Positions 24,014 through 33,956 of a DNA stretch of 64,000 nt are shown here, piece by piece. The stretch's first letter is position 1; each line of letters opens with the position of its first letter. Made by a program: the position numbers and the translations under genes. Source of the stretch: Dehalococcoidia bacterium (lineage in GTDB: Bacteria > Chloroflexota > Dehalococcoidia > Bin125); contig JAJDTU010000002.1 in assembly GCA_022826965.1 (NCBI GenBank), positions 124,001-188,000 on the forward strand. Reading direction: 5' to 3'. The notes under the pieces were generated by a model that saw nothing but the letters and a program-made list of their open reading frames with translations, searched no databases and was not told where the DNA came from.

Positions 24014-26026
24014 CTAGGCCGGGTAGTCGGGGTGGTTGACGTCGATCCAGGTCTCGTCGTAGCGGTGGCTGGCGTGAGCGAACTGCAGCGTGTCCTCGCT
24101 GTGGTGCACGAACGGCCACCAGAGCACCGGCGAGATGCCATTCATCACACCGGGGATCGTGGTGATTCCGTCCAGACCGTGATCGGGGTGGGTACCAAGC
24201 AGCAGGCGCTGGGCATCTTGCGCCATCGCCCAACGCTCTTCGCGGTCGAGGGTGACGCGCATCTTGTACGCGATCTCGGCCATCGGCGGGTAGTCGTAAG
24301 ACAGTGTGTTCACCGACCCTTCCGGGGTGAAGAAGTCGTTGTAGGGCGCGGTCGGGTCGAGTTCGGCGGGCGGGTTGCCCCACTGCGGGCCGCTGCCTGG
24401 GTAGGTGCCGTCGACGAAGCGCTGCAGGATGACGGTGTAGGGCTGCACGTCGAATTCGACATCGAGGTCGAGCGCGTTCTTGTACATGCCGACTTCGGTT
24501 TCGAGTACGCCGGGATAGGACGCTTCCCAAAGGTCGGGCGCGATCATGCGCAGGCCGCGGCTCTTGTCGTAGCCGGAGGCCTCGAGCAGGGCCCGCGCTT
24601 CGGCGACGTCGGTGTCGCGGTCGGGGCGGAAGCCGGGCGTTTGCAACAGTTCTTCCTCAGGGAGCGCCCAGTACGAGCTGTACCACGGGGTGTCGTGCAG
24701 ACCGGTCGGCTTGCCTGAACCGAGGTAGACCGTGTCGATCATCAGGTACGGGTCAACGGCCATGCCGAGCGCCTTGGCGAAGCGCCGGTCGACCCAGGGG
24801 TTGCCCAGGCCGTCCTCACCGGGCCAGTCGGGGTTGTAGTTGACCAGCGTGATGATCGTGAAGCCGAAGGCGATTTGTCCGTAGTTGTGGTCGGGGAAGT
24901 CCTCAGCGATGCCCTCGGCTTGCAGGGTGGTCAGCGGGAAGCGCCCGTTGAGGATTTCTTTGCTGCGGTAGGCGGCGTCAACTGTGGTCGGGTCCTCCAT
25001 GTTGGCCAGCGTGACCTCGTCGTAGTAGGGCAGCGGCTGGCCGTCAACGCCCATTTTCCAGTAGTTGGGGTTGCGCGACATGCCGATCCCGATGTCGGGG
25101 TCATAGCTGTGGGGGATGAAGGGGCCGGTGCCGCTGGACAGTTCAAGGTTGCCGGCTTCGTCGCGCCAGCGGTCGCCGAATTCCGAGATCGCTTCGGGCG
25201 AGGTGATCCAACTGAAGGGGCGCAGCGGGACACCGAGCCAAGTGGCGTCGGGGCCGTCGGTCTTGGCGATCCAGGTCTCGTCGTCAGGCACGTCCATCGA
25301 GGCGGTGCGGCGGAACGCGCCGGCGGAGAGGTAGGTGCCGTCGTCGGCGCCACTGGCGTCCTTGGCCTCGATCTGGCGCTCGTAGTTGACGCGGATATCT
25401 TCGGAGGTCACCAACCGACCGCCTTCGGTCGGATACTGGTCCCAGAAGCGCGCACCCTGATCGATCTTGAAGATGTAGGTCTCGTCGTCGGGGATTTCGG
25501 GCAGCGAGGCGATGTCGGGCTCGGCGATGTCCTGTTCCTTGTTGCGGTAGCGGATGAGGTAGTTCATGTAGAACCCCATCCAGAACTGCGTAGGACCGAA
25601 CACCCCGCGGCCGGGATCGAAATAGTCGTGCGTTGCGGCCGGGGTCGAGAAGGTCAGGTTGCCGCCGCGCACGATCTCCGCGACTGCGGCTTGCTGTTGC
25701 TCCTCGGCATCGGCAGCGGACTGCTCCTGTTGCTCGGCCTGCCCGGCCTGCGAGTCGGCCGCTGCTTCCTGCTGGCCTTGCTGGCCCTGCTGTTGCATGG
25801 CCTGCTGTTGTTGCTGCTGCTGCCCCTGTTGCTGCATCGCCTGCTGTTGCTGCTGCCGCTGGGCCGCGGCCTGGGCGGCCGACTGCTGGCCGTCGTCGTC
25901 ATCATCGCCGCAGCCGACCAGCGCCAGTCCCGCCGCGCCGACACCGGCGCGACCGGAGGCGCGCAACAGCGCGCGCCGACTCATCTGCTTGCGTCGCATG
26001 CGCTGCCAGTAGTTTCGCTCAGCCAT
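24014..26026 (-). CDS. Family 5 solute-binding protein, Gln-rich Tat lipoprotein (SBP d)
   Basis: This 670-residue protein is read from ATG 26026 (GGAGAGG upstream). It has SRRALLRAS, lipobox LVGC39, five Asp and a Gln/Ala-rich tract (about 47-115). The SBP_bac_5 domain begins at RGGNLTFSTPAATHDYFDPG. It is close to SBP b in the ligand domain. It is flanked by its own -10-like words (26071-26085) and a strong 3' hairpin, so it appears to be a single-gene unit. Its permease partner is inferred to be one of the downstream pairs. Confidence 0.92.
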   Translation of the reverse strand: MAERNYWQRMRRKQMSRRALLRASGRAGVGAAGLALVGCGDDDDDGQQSAAQAAAQRQQQQQAMQQQGQQQQQQQAMQQQGQQGQQEAAADSQAGQAEQQEQSAADAEEQQQAAVAEIVRGGNLTFSTPAATHDYFDPGRGVFGPTQFWMGFYMNYLIRYRNKEQDIAEPDIASLPEIPDDETYIFKIDQGARFWDQYPTEGGRLVTSEDIRVNYERQIEAKDASGADDGTYLSAGAFRRTASMDVPDDETWIAKTDGPDATWLGVPLRPFSWITSPEAISEFGDRWRDEAGNLELSSGTGPFIPHSYDPDIGIGMSRNPNYWKMGVDGQPLPYYDEVTLANMEDPTTVDAAYRSKEILNGRFPLTTLQAEGIAEDFPDHNYGQIAFGFTIITLVNYNPDWPGEDGLGNPWVDRRFAKALGMAVDPYLMIDTVYLGSGKPTGLHDTPWYSSYWALPEEELLQTPGFRPDRDTDVAEARALLEASGYDKSRGLRMIAPDLWEASYPGVLETEVGMYKNALDLDVEFDVQPYTVILQRFVDGTYPGSGPQWGNPPAELDPTAPYNDFFTPEGSVNTLSYDYPPMAEIAYKMRVTLDREERWAMAQDAQRLLLGTHPDHGLDGITTIPGVMNGISPVLWWPFVHHSEDTLQFAHASHRYDETWIDVNHPDYPA

Positions 26027-26070
26027 GGAACCTCTCCTCGAAATCGAATCAACCAACTCTCGGTCGCAGA

Positions 26071-26085
26071 ATGCTAGAGAGTCTA
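26071..26085 (-). promoter_or_regulatory. Putative -10 words for SBP d
   Basis: Two candidate -10 boxes, TAGACT (26085-26080) and TAGCAT (26076-26071), lie 45-59 bp before the start at 26026. Neither has a clear -35, so this is a weak call. Confidence 0.25.
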
Positions 26086-26114
26086 GAGCAACACCGTCGC
26101 CGGGCCCCGGGCAC

Positions 26115-28139
26115 CTAGGCCGGGTAGTCGGGATGGCTGACGTCGAGCCAGGTGTCGTCGTGGCGGTGCGAGTCGTGAGCGAACTGCATGGAATCCTCAC
26201 CGCGGTGGACGAACGGCCACCAGATCGCCGGCGCGATGCCGTTCATCACGCCCGGAGTCGGCGACATGCCCTCGAGACCATGGTCGGGATGCGTACCAAG
26301 GGCGATGCGTTGCGCATCGTGAGCGAGGTCGCGGCGAACGTCCTGGTCGATCGTGATCCGCATTCGCTGCACTATCTCCGCCATCGGTTCGTAGTCGTAG
26401 TGGAAGTAGTTCCAACTGCCGCCCGGGATGAAGCGGTTGTGGTAGGCGGTCGTCGGATCCAGCTCGATCGGCGCATTCGACCACTGCGGTCCCGAGCCCG
26501 GGTAGCTGCCGTCGATCAGTCGCTGCAGGATGACCGGGAACGGCTCCGTCTCGAACTGCACTTCAACTCCCAGGGCCTCTGTGTACATGGCGCGCTCGGT
26601 CTCAAGCACACCCGGGTATGTGACCTCCCAGAACTCCGGGGCAATGAGTTTGACGGGACGGTTGACGTCGTAGCCGGATGCGTCGAGCAGCGCTCGTGCT
26701 TCCTTGATGTCGGTTTCTCGGTCGGGGCGGAAACCGGGAACCGTCAGCAGTTCTTCCTCGGGGATCGCCCAGTAGGCGTTGTACCAGGGCGTGTCCTCCT
26801 GGCCCGTGGGCTTGGCCGAGCCGAGATAGACCGTATCGATCATCAGATAGCGATCGACAGCCAGATGCATCGCCTGGCAAAAGCGACGATCGAGATAGGG
26901 GTTGCCCAGCCCGTCCCAGCCGGGCCAATCGCGGTTGAAGTTGAACCACCCGGTGATGATCGGGTAACCGAAGGGCACGCTGCCGGTCGGGTGGTCGGGG
27001 AAGTCCGACGAGATCGACTCCACCTGAATCGAGGTGAGCGGAAAGCCGCCGATCGAGATTTCGCGGCCGCGATAGGCCGTCTCGATCGCGGTTGGATCCT
27101 GCATGCTGGCGAACGTCACCTGCTCGAAGTACGGCAGCGGCAGACCGTCGACGCCCACTTTCCAGAAGCCTGGGTTGCGCTCGAGTTCGATCCCGATATC
27201 GGGGTCGTACGAGCGCGGGATCGTCATGCCGGTGCCGCTGGACAGCTCGATGTTGGTCGGATCGTCGCGCCAGCGGTCGCCGAACGCCGCGATTGCTTCG
27301 GGCGACGTGATCCAGCCGAACGGCCCCAGGGGCACGCCCAACCAGGTTGCGTCGGGACCGTCGGTACGGGCGATGAAGGTCAGGTCGTCGGGCGCGTCCA
27401 TCGAGTGCGTCTTCGCGTAGGAATCGCGATGCGGGAACGTACCGTCCTCGGCGCCGGTCGCGTCTCGGCCTTCGATGTGGCGCTGGAAGTTGACGCGAAT
27501 GTCCTCCGCCGTGACCGGTCGGCCGCCTTCGGTGGGGAACTGGTCCCAGAAGCGCGCGCCCTGATCCACGCGGAACAGATAGGTCTGTTCATCGGGCGTC
27601 TCCGGCAGGCTGCAGATGTCGGCCTCCATGACCGCCTGCGCCTTGTTGCGCCAGCGAATTATGTTGTTCATGTAGAACCCCATCCAGTACTGCGTCGTGC
27701 CAAAGACGGCGCGATGGGGATCGAAGTAGTCGTGTGCGTGGGCGGGCGTGGAGAGGCGCAGGTCGCCGCCGCGCACCACCTGTGTGACGGCAACCTGTTC
27801 CTGCTGCTGGTGCTGGGCAGACTGCTGACTTTGCTGGCGAGATTCCTGCTGATTTGCCGGAGCTTGTTGCTGGCGCTCGACCTGTTCCGCCTGCCGTTCT
27901 GCCTGGTCTTGCTGTTGCTGCGCGGTTGGACTGTCGGGTTGTCGAACCCGCGGGCGCGGAGCGACAGCCTGCTGAGCGTCGGACTGGACCACGAGCAGCG
28001 CATCGTCGTCGTCATCGTCTCCGCAGCCGACCAGCGCCAGTCCGGCGATGCCGACGCCCGCACGTCCAGCGGCCCGCAGCAACGCACGGCGGCGCAGGCG
28101 TTTGGTGTTCAGCAGCTGCCAGTCGTTGCGCTCGTCCAT
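26115..28139 (-). CDS. Family 5 solute-binding protein, Gln-rich Tat lipoprotein (SBP e)
   Basis: This 674-residue protein is the first of the array. ATG 28139 has GGAG 6 bp upstream. The twin-arginine region is RRRALLRAAG and the lipobox again ends at LVGC39, followed by six Asp. Its linker is Gln-rich but more mixed (Ser, Glu, Pro, Arg) than in the others, so it is the most diverged N terminus. SBP_bac_5 starts at RGGDLRLSTPAHAHDYFDPH. It shares the conserved MGFYMNN entry and C-terminal D-TWLDVSHPDYPA ending with its paralogues. Ligand unknown. Confidence 0.92.
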   Translation of the reverse strand: MDERNDWQLLNTKRLRRRALLRAAGRAGVGIAGLALVGCGDDDDDDALLVVQSDAQQAVAPRPRVRQPDSPTAQQQQDQAERQAEQVERQQQAPANQQESRQQSQQSAQHQQQEQVAVTQVVRGGDLRLSTPAHAHDYFDPHRAVFGTTQYWMGFYMNNIIRWRNKAQAVMEADICSLPETPDEQTYLFRVDQGARFWDQFPTEGGRPVTAEDIRVNFQRHIEGRDATGAEDGTFPHRDSYAKTHSMDAPDDLTFIARTDGPDATWLGVPLGPFGWITSPEAIAAFGDRWRDDPTNIELSSGTGMTIPRSYDPDIGIELERNPGFWKVGVDGLPLPYFEQVTFASMQDPTAIETAYRGREISIGGFPLTSIQVESISSDFPDHPTGSVPFGYPIITGWFNFNRDWPGWDGLGNPYLDRRFCQAMHLAVDRYLMIDTVYLGSAKPTGQEDTPWYNAYWAIPEEELLTVPGFRPDRETDIKEARALLDASGYDVNRPVKLIAPEFWEVTYPGVLETERAMYTEALGVEVQFETEPFPVILQRLIDGSYPGSGPQWSNAPIELDPTTAYHNRFIPGGSWNYFHYDYEPMAEIVQRMRITIDQDVRRDLAHDAQRIALGTHPDHGLEGMSPTPGVMNGIAPAIWWPFVHRGEDSMQFAHDSHRHDDTWLDVSHPDYPA

Positions 28140-28165
28140 CGCCGGCTCCGGTAGGAAGTTGCGCG

Positions 28166-28171
28166 AGTATA
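28166..28171 (-). promoter_or_regulatory. Putative -10 box for SBP e
   Basis: TATACT on the minus strand, 26 bp before the start at 28139, in the 98-bp divergent gap shared with the methyltransferase gene. The -35 region is weak. Confidence 0.4.
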
Positions 28172-28237
28172 CGAACTTCGCCGGACGTCTCCTGTTCGCT
28201 CGGATACCACGACCGGCGAGCGGACTACCCTGCGCGC

Positions 28238-29065
28238 ATGAGTCAGCAACGCCCGCAGCCACCGCCCGATCCGGACGCGATGATCGCGCAGTTGCGCCAG
28301 CAGGTGCTGGACGGCTGGGAGCAGGGCGCTGATTTCTTCGACCAGCGCTGGGGCGATCAGGGCGATGAGTTCCACCACGATGTCTTCGCGCCGGCCGCTG
28401 AGCGGATGCTCGGTCTCGAGCGCGGAGCCAAGGTGATCGAGTTCGCTTGCGGCAACGGCGCGTTCGCCCGGCGGCTTGGACGCGCCGGAATGACCGTGCT
28501 GGCTACCGATCTCTCACCCGCCCTGATCGCCCACGCCGAACGGCGCACCGAGACAATCTCCGACCAGGCGGTTGACGTCACGTACCAGACGGTCGATGCG
28601 ACTGACGAGCGCGCCATCATCAACTGCGGCGGGCCGTTCGATGCGGCCGTCTGCATCATGGGCGTGATGTCGATGCCGCTGCTCCGCCCGATGTTCGGCG
28701 GGGCCTGGCGCGTACTCCGGCCGCGCGGCGCCTTCGTCGTGGTCACCCTGCATCCCGGCTACGCCACCGCCGGCTACAAGCTGGCCAAGTCGGAGGAGGA
28801 CGGCGAGCCACACGGTCTGACGATCACCCGCTACCTCTCGCGTTACGTCACGCACGGCGTGACCAATACCGCGCAGAAGCAGCCGCAGATCTACTTCCAC
28901 CGGCCGATGAGCGAACTGCTGGCGGACGCGTTTGCATCCGGACTGGTGCTCGATGGGATGGAGGAGCTGGCCGCCCCGCAGCAGCCGCTCGAGGAGGCCA
29001 AGCTGATGTGGAACTTCCTGCCGGAGATCCCGATGGCGGTCGCGCTGCGGTTCCGCCGCGTCTGA
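28238..29065 (+). CDS. Class I SAM-dependent methyltransferase
   Basis: The 275-residue protein has motif I VIEFACGNGAFARRL (67-81), an acidic end of strand 2 (LATDLS) and FDAAVCIMGVM as motif IV, followed by GGAWRVLRPRGAFVVVTLHPG. This is the small-molecule type methyltransferase (UbiE/SAM-11-like). ATG 28238 begins a typical soluble start; the frame is open further upstream but that part opposes SBP e. It is divergent from SBP e and 13 bp upstream of a small membrane protein gene. The methyl acceptor is unknown. Confidence 0.85.
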   Translation: MSQQRPQPPPDPDAMIAQLRQQVLDGWEQGADFFDQRWGDQGDEFHHDVFAPAAERMLGLERGAKVIEFACGNGAFARRLGRAGMTVLATDLSPALIAHAERRTETISDQAVDVTYQTVDATDERAIINCGGPFDAAVCIMGVMSMPLLRPMFGGAWRVLRPRGAFVVVTLHPGYATAGYKLAKSEEDGEPHGLTITRYLSRYVTHGVTNTAQKQPQIYFHRPMSELLADAFASGLVLDGMEELAAPQQPLEEAKLMWNFLPEIPMAVALRFRRV

Positions 29066-29078
29066 TGGGAGACACGCC

Positions 29079-29549
29079 ATGATGGTGATCGGGCTGGGCG
29101 AGATTCTGGTGGTTGCCCTGGTCCGGCCGTTGCGCTTCCTGCTCGGCGGCGAACGCACTGCGCTGGGTCGCGGCATCCTGCGCTTCGAGAACTGGATCCT
29201 CCGGCATCTGCACGTGATGGGCGCAGAATCGCGTCTGCGCCACGAGCTGGAGATGCACGGCCAGGCATCGAGCTTCCTGGCGGAGGGGATGAGCGATCAC
29301 GCCAAGGCGATCCCCAGCGTCGGTAGCACCCTTGAACGGGTGCGCGACGAGACCGGCGCCAACCTTGAGGCGCGTCAGAGGTCGACGAAGCTGCAAGGTC
29401 AAACCGAGCTCCGGCGCGGCCAACGTCAGGTGGAGTCGAGCGGCGGCGACCGTTCCGATGAGATTCACGAGGCGATGTTGGAGGCGCAGCGCCGCCGGAA
29501 TCAGTTGGTGGAACGCGAGCGGCGGCACAACCTGCGACGACAGCGCTAG
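29079..29549 (+). CDS. Hypothetical membrane-anchored coiled protein
   Basis: I do not recognise this 156-residue protein. Residues 1-22 form one hydrophobic segment (MVIGLGEILVVALV), followed by a highly charged, Arg/Glu/Gln-rich, probably helical tail. GGGAG lies about 8 bp before ATG 29079, and the methyltransferase gene ends 13 bp upstream, so the two may be coexpressed. Its stop codon overlaps the convergent ABC-2 permease stop by 4 bp (CTAG). Confidence 0.6.
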   Translation: MMVIGLGEILVVALVRPLRFLLGGERTALGRGILRFENWILRHLHVMGAESRLRHELEMHGQASSFLAEGMSDHAKAIPSVGSTLERVRDETGANLEARQRSTKLQGQTELRRGQRQVESSGGDRSDEIHEAMLEAQRRRNQLVERERRHNLRRQR

Positions 29550-30369
29550 CCCGAGCGGTCCCATTTGAAGGTGAGGATCGAGAGGCCGAGGCCGGCGACG
29601 ATCCAGACCCCGAGCACGAGTGCGGCCAGCTCGAGCTGCCAGCTCATGCCGGGTTCGGCGAACTTGTAGGCGTCGGGCAGGAAGACCGAACGCAACCCCT
29701 GCGCCAGCCAGCGCAAGGGGAAGACGCCGGCGACCCACTGGAGCCAGGTGGGCAACGAGGCGAGGGTGAAGAATACGCCCGAGATGAACTGCAGAATGAT
29801 GAACGGCGCCTGAATGACCGCAGGCGCGGCGTTGGCGGATGGAATGATCTTGGTGATCGCGATGCCGAGCACGCAGCCGGCCGGCACGCCGAGCAGGATG
29901 ATCCAGATCAACGTGAGCCAACCCTCGGCGTCGGGCAGCTCGACGCCGTAGGCGACCACGCCGAGGATGATCATGATGATCAGTTGCAGGATCGTGTAGG
30001 CCAGCGCGGTGCCGACCAGGCCCATGAAGAACGAGGCCTTGGGCAACGGAGTGGCCGCCAGTTGCTTGAGCGTGCCGTCGAACTGCTGGATCGACAGCGA
30101 CGTGCCCAAGAGATTGAAGGACGTGCCGAAGACCGCCACGGCCACGATCCCGGCGACGAAGTACTGGCTGAACTTGACGACCGGGACGTGTGCGCCCGCC
30201 TCTTCGGGAATGCCGATCTCGAAGGTCAGCAGAGAGGAGAAGATGACGAGGAACATGATCGGGAAGGCGACGACGAAGAAGAGCGCGGCCGGTTGCCGAT
30301 AGATCGTCTTGAGGTTGAGCAACATGTAGAAGAAGCCGAGGCGCAGCGTGCGCGCGATGTCCGCGGTGT

Positions 30370-30373
<4 letters not shown>
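29546..30373 (-). CDS. ABC-2 type transporter permease
   Basis: This 275-residue membrane protein has six predicted hydrophobic segments and the ABC-2 layout: N-terminal helix ending KTIYRQPAALFFVVAFPIMF, an outer loop, and a C-terminal PFIILQFISGVFF and PLRWLAQGLRSV region typical of exporters for drugs or lipids. ATG 30373 overlaps the stop of the ATPase gene (ATGA), so translation is coupled. I rejected a 249-bp longer frame because it covers the ATPase gene end and has no membrane-protein character. Confidence 0.9.
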
Positions 30374-31305
<932 letters not shown>

Positions 31306-31429
31306 GGGCGACAGGCTACGCGACCGCATCGAGCTGGTTCGTCCGGGTTGGCGCTCTGGCGCGCCCTGTTCCGGGGAGCGAGGGTTTCGCCGCCGGCCGA
31401 CCGATTCGAGGAAAAAACTCTTCGGTCGT

Positions 31430-31516
31430 TCATGCGCGGATCTCCAGTGTTTTGCGGGAGATCGCGCGATCAGGGTGGTCAATTTTGATCAATTTCGGAA
31501 GGTTTTGAGCGGTCAT
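31430..31516 (-). CDS. Possible 28-residue leader/small protein (ISRKTL family)
   Basis: The frame starts ATG 31516 and ends TGA 31430, 125 bp before the ABC ATPase start. It encodes NLPKLIKIDHPDRAISRKTL and then EIRA. The ISRKTL part is shared at codon level with 2189-2218. No good ribosome binding site is visible and the frame extends upstream to 31630. Low-confidence call. Confidence 0.2.
   Translation of the reverse strand: MTAQNLPKLIKIDHPDRAISRKTLEIRA
31443..31464 (-). repeat. 22-bp dispersed repeat, copy 2
   Basis: This is the reverse complement match (21 of 22) of 2187-2208, inside the small frame at 31430-31516. Confidence 0.55.
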
Positions 31517-31520
31517 CGCT

Positions 31521-31566
31521 GTTCGGGTTTGTTCGATTCTGTTCGGTCCCGTTCGGGTTGGATTCG
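31521..31566. repeat. GTTCG direct repeats with 10-bp phase
   Basis: GTTCGG, GTTCGA, GTTCGG and GTTCGG begin at 31521, 31531, 31541 and 31551, with a degenerate ATTCG at 31562. The one-helical-turn spacing suggests a cooperative regulator-binding array upstream of the exporter or the hydrolase. Confidence 0.5.
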
Positions 31567-31853
31567 CACGCGGACGGCGCCAAAACCGGGTTCGATCTCC
31601 TGCGAACGGCCGGCTCTGTTGAGCGAGCATGAGGCGGCTCCGCTTCGGGCGACTGATTCAAGCACAAATGTACTGTATTGTCTGGCGAATGCCAACCGGA
31701 GCGTCGAGATCTGTGTCATCTACGCGGCACCAGACCAGCGGCGCGCAGCCCTGCAACGTGGGGACGGGAGAGGCCGATGGCGGGGAGTCGGTGGAGTTGC
31801 ACAGGCCCTAGACTTGCCAGAGCCCGGGACCGACAGAAGGGGCGGAGCGCAGT

Positions 31854-32984
31854 ATGACTTCCATCAATCAGGACAAACTCAACGACCTCTTCGATTATGT
31901 CGAGGGCATCGTCGAAGACGGCAAGGTGCCCGCCGCGCAGGTTGCGATCGGGCACGACGGAGCGTTGGCGGGAATGCGCACGTTCGGCAGCGCGCATCAC
32001 GGCCGGTCGGTGGGGCCGGCGGCGGATGACTCGCTGTTTTGCATGTTCTCGTCGACCAAGGCGATCGTCGGGATCGGCGTCTGGAAGCTGCTCGACGAGG
32101 GCTTGCTCGACCTCGACGAGCGCGTGGTCGACATCATCCCGGGCTGGTGCGCCGAGGGGAACGGCGAGGCGTCGTACGCCGACGTGACCGTGCGCAACGT
32201 GATGCTGCACACCGGCGGATTCCCGCACGCGCCGATGAACCCTCGGCTGTGGGAGGATCGCGAGGCGCGGCTGCGGCGGATGATGGGCTGGCGGCTGAAC
32301 TGGACGCCGGACACGCAGTGGGAGTACCACGCGACTTCGGCGCACTGGGTGCTGGCCGAGATCATCGAGCAGAAGACGGGCGAGGACTTCCGCGACTGGC
32401 TGCGAGCCAACCTGCTCGACCCGATGGGGATGGAGAACCTGTTCGTCGGGCTGCCGAACGAGGAGCACGAACGCGCGGCGTCGATTGTCTACACCGAGGA
32501 GCCGCTGCCGGTCGACGGCGGCGAGGTGTTCCCGCAAACGATCCTGCACTTCAATCTCGCCTCGCAACGACGAGCCGGATGTCCGGGCGGCGGCGCATTT
32601 GCCAACGCTGCGGACGTGGCGATGTTCTACCAGCAGGTGATCAATCCGTCGGACGACGGTCCGCTGAGCAAGAGTGCGGTTGAGCTCGGTACGACCGTGA
32701 TGACCAATCCGGATCGACACACCGACCCGTTGAGCGGGATCCACGTCAACCGCGCGTTGACGGTGGTGGTGGCCGGGGACGACGGGCTCGCGGACGAACG
32801 CGGCTTCGGCCGGGGCGCCTCGCCGAGCGCGTTCGGGCACGCCGGCGCCGGCGGTCAGATCGCCTGGGGGGACCCGGAGACAGGCCTGTCAGTCGGGTTC
32901 CTGACCAACGGCTTCCAGCAGGACGAAAACGTCCGCGAACGCACGTGGACGATCGGCACGATGGCCGCGGCCTGCGTCGAGTAA
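31854..32984 (+). CDS. Beta-lactamase-family serine hydrolase
   Basis: The 376-residue protein has the SxxK motif SSTK (66-69), a YHATS motif near residue 160 (Tyr general base) and FGHAGAGGQ near 330. It belongs to the class C beta-lactamase/EstB esterase family. GGAG lies 6 bp before ATG 31854. No signal peptide is visible, so it is probably cytoplasmic and acts on an ester, lactone or amide. It resembles the truncated gene at the left edge. Confidence 0.9.
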   Translation: MTSINQDKLNDLFDYVEGIVEDGKVPAAQVAIGHDGALAGMRTFGSAHHGRSVGPAADDSLFCMFSSTKAIVGIGVWKLLDEGLLDLDERVVDIIPGWCAEGNGEASYADVTVRNVMLHTGGFPHAPMNPRLWEDREARLRRMMGWRLNWTPDTQWEYHATSAHWVLAEIIEQKTGEDFRDWLRANLLDPMGMENLFVGLPNEEHERAASIVYTEEPLPVDGGEVFPQTILHFNLASQRRAGCPGGGAFANAADVAMFYQQVINPSDDGPLSKSAVELGTTVMTNPDRHTDPLSGIHVNRALTVVVAGDDGLADERGFGRGASPSAFGHAGAGGQIAWGDPETGLSVGFLTNGFQQDENVRERTWTIGTMAAACVE

Positions 32985-33002
32985 CGGGGAGTAGGCGGGC
33001 CG

Positions 33003-33956
33003 CTACTCGGCCTCGGTTCCGGGAAGCAGCGGCCCCTCTGAGATGGCGGGAAGGGCGCGCGTGACGGCGAGCGCGGCGTCGGTGTCGGCGAAGCCGAGAC
33101 GCTGAATTGTGGTCCAGTCATCCGAGGCCCAGCGTTCACGCAGCCGCTCGCCCTCAGGCAGTCTGCGGCAGACCACATCGATCAGATGATCGAGCAATCG
33201 GTCGAGCCAGCGGCACATGCCCAGCATTGAGGCGTCGATGGCCTCGGCGGCGGCGATGGTCTGGTTTGCGGAGGCCTTGAGCGCCGCCTGTCGCTGATCG
33301 GAATCGGCACGCTCGAAGTTGCGATGGTTGGTGATGATGTAGAGGTTTGGATCGTTCGCCAGGGGCAACGCTGAGAAGTCGGACTCGCTTCCGACGGCCG
33401 CGGCGGCGAGCGTCTCCGCCCAGTCGGGAAGACGGCCTCCCGGCGCCACGAGTTCGGCCAGCGTCGGATCGACGTCCGCCAACGGACGCTGAGCCAGACG
33501 TCGCAGGCTGCCTCGCGCTTCGAGCAACGGCGCTCCGGCTCCTGCGTAACAGGAGGGAACAATCGTGGCGACGTGATCGAGCAGATCTGCGATGTAGCGG
33601 GCCACGAGATCGACGTGAAGCGGCGTCTGCTCGACGAGCTCCCGTGTCAGCTCCTCCTCAATCGCGCCGACGGTTCGATTCTTGACGTCTTCGAGCGGCA
33701 CCTGCATCGCCTGCAGGGCCAGTACGAGCTTGGGACCAAGTTGTCGCAGCCGCACGGCGGCGTCGGTGAAGGCATCGTCGGGCTCGAGATAGGCCATCAC
33801 CTCGGACGGCCAGAGTCCGATGCCGAAGCGAATCTCGGGGTTGGGCAGCTTCGAGACGTCGCGCTCGCGTCCGGCGGCGACGAACGTGCCTCTGGCAGGC
33901 ATCCCGATGCCGTGGCGCTGAGGAACCGCGGGGACCTCGGCCTCAGTAGCCGGCAT
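33003..33956 (-). CDS. Hypothetical protein coupled to hydroxyacid dehydrogenase
   Basis: I do not recognise this 317-residue, mostly helical, acidic protein. ATG 33956 lies 14 bp inside the end of the upstream dehydrogenase gene, so translation is probably coupled; an alternative ATG at 33902 would avoid the overlap. Visible features are PNPEIRFGIGLWPSEVMAYL near the start and a repeated amphipathic-helix pattern. No signal peptide or membrane span. A role linked to the 2-hydroxyacid dehydrogenase substrate is only an inference from coupling. Confidence 0.65.
   Translation of the reverse strand: MPATEAEVPAVPQRHGIGMPARGTFVAAGRERDVSKLPNPEIRFGIGLWPSEVMAYLEPDDAFTDAAVRLRQLGPKLVLALQAMQVPLEDVKNRTVGAIEEELTRELVEQTPLHVDLVARYIADLLDHVATIVPSCYAGAGAPLLEARGSLRRLAQRPLADVDPTLAELVAPGGRLPDWAETLAAAAVGSESDFSALPLANDPNLYIITNHRNFERADSDQRQAALKASANQTIAAAEAIDASMLGMCRWLDRLLDHLIDVVCRRLPEGERLRERWASDDWTTIQRLGFADTDAALAVTRALPAISEGPLLPGTEAE

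Larger units (their letters stand above)
31306..31853. other. 548-bp divergent intergenic region
   Basis: The region between the ABC exporter and the serine hydrolase genes should hold both promoters. It contains a small minus-strand frame (31430-31516), the second copy of the 22-bp repeat, and four GTTCG words phased at exactly 10 bp. I see no intact larger gene. Confidence 0.6.

Noticed and set aside
16200-28000. Long Leu-rich and Ala-rich open frames on the plus strand opposite the Gln-rich tracts and across the binding-protein genes
   Set aside because: They are antisense shadows of Gln codons (CTG/TTG) and of GC-rich genes; no RBS or recognisable domain.
28359-29921. Minus-strand frames across the methyltransferase and small membrane protein genes
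   Set aside because: They oppose a gene with clear SAM-binding motifs and show no domain of their own.
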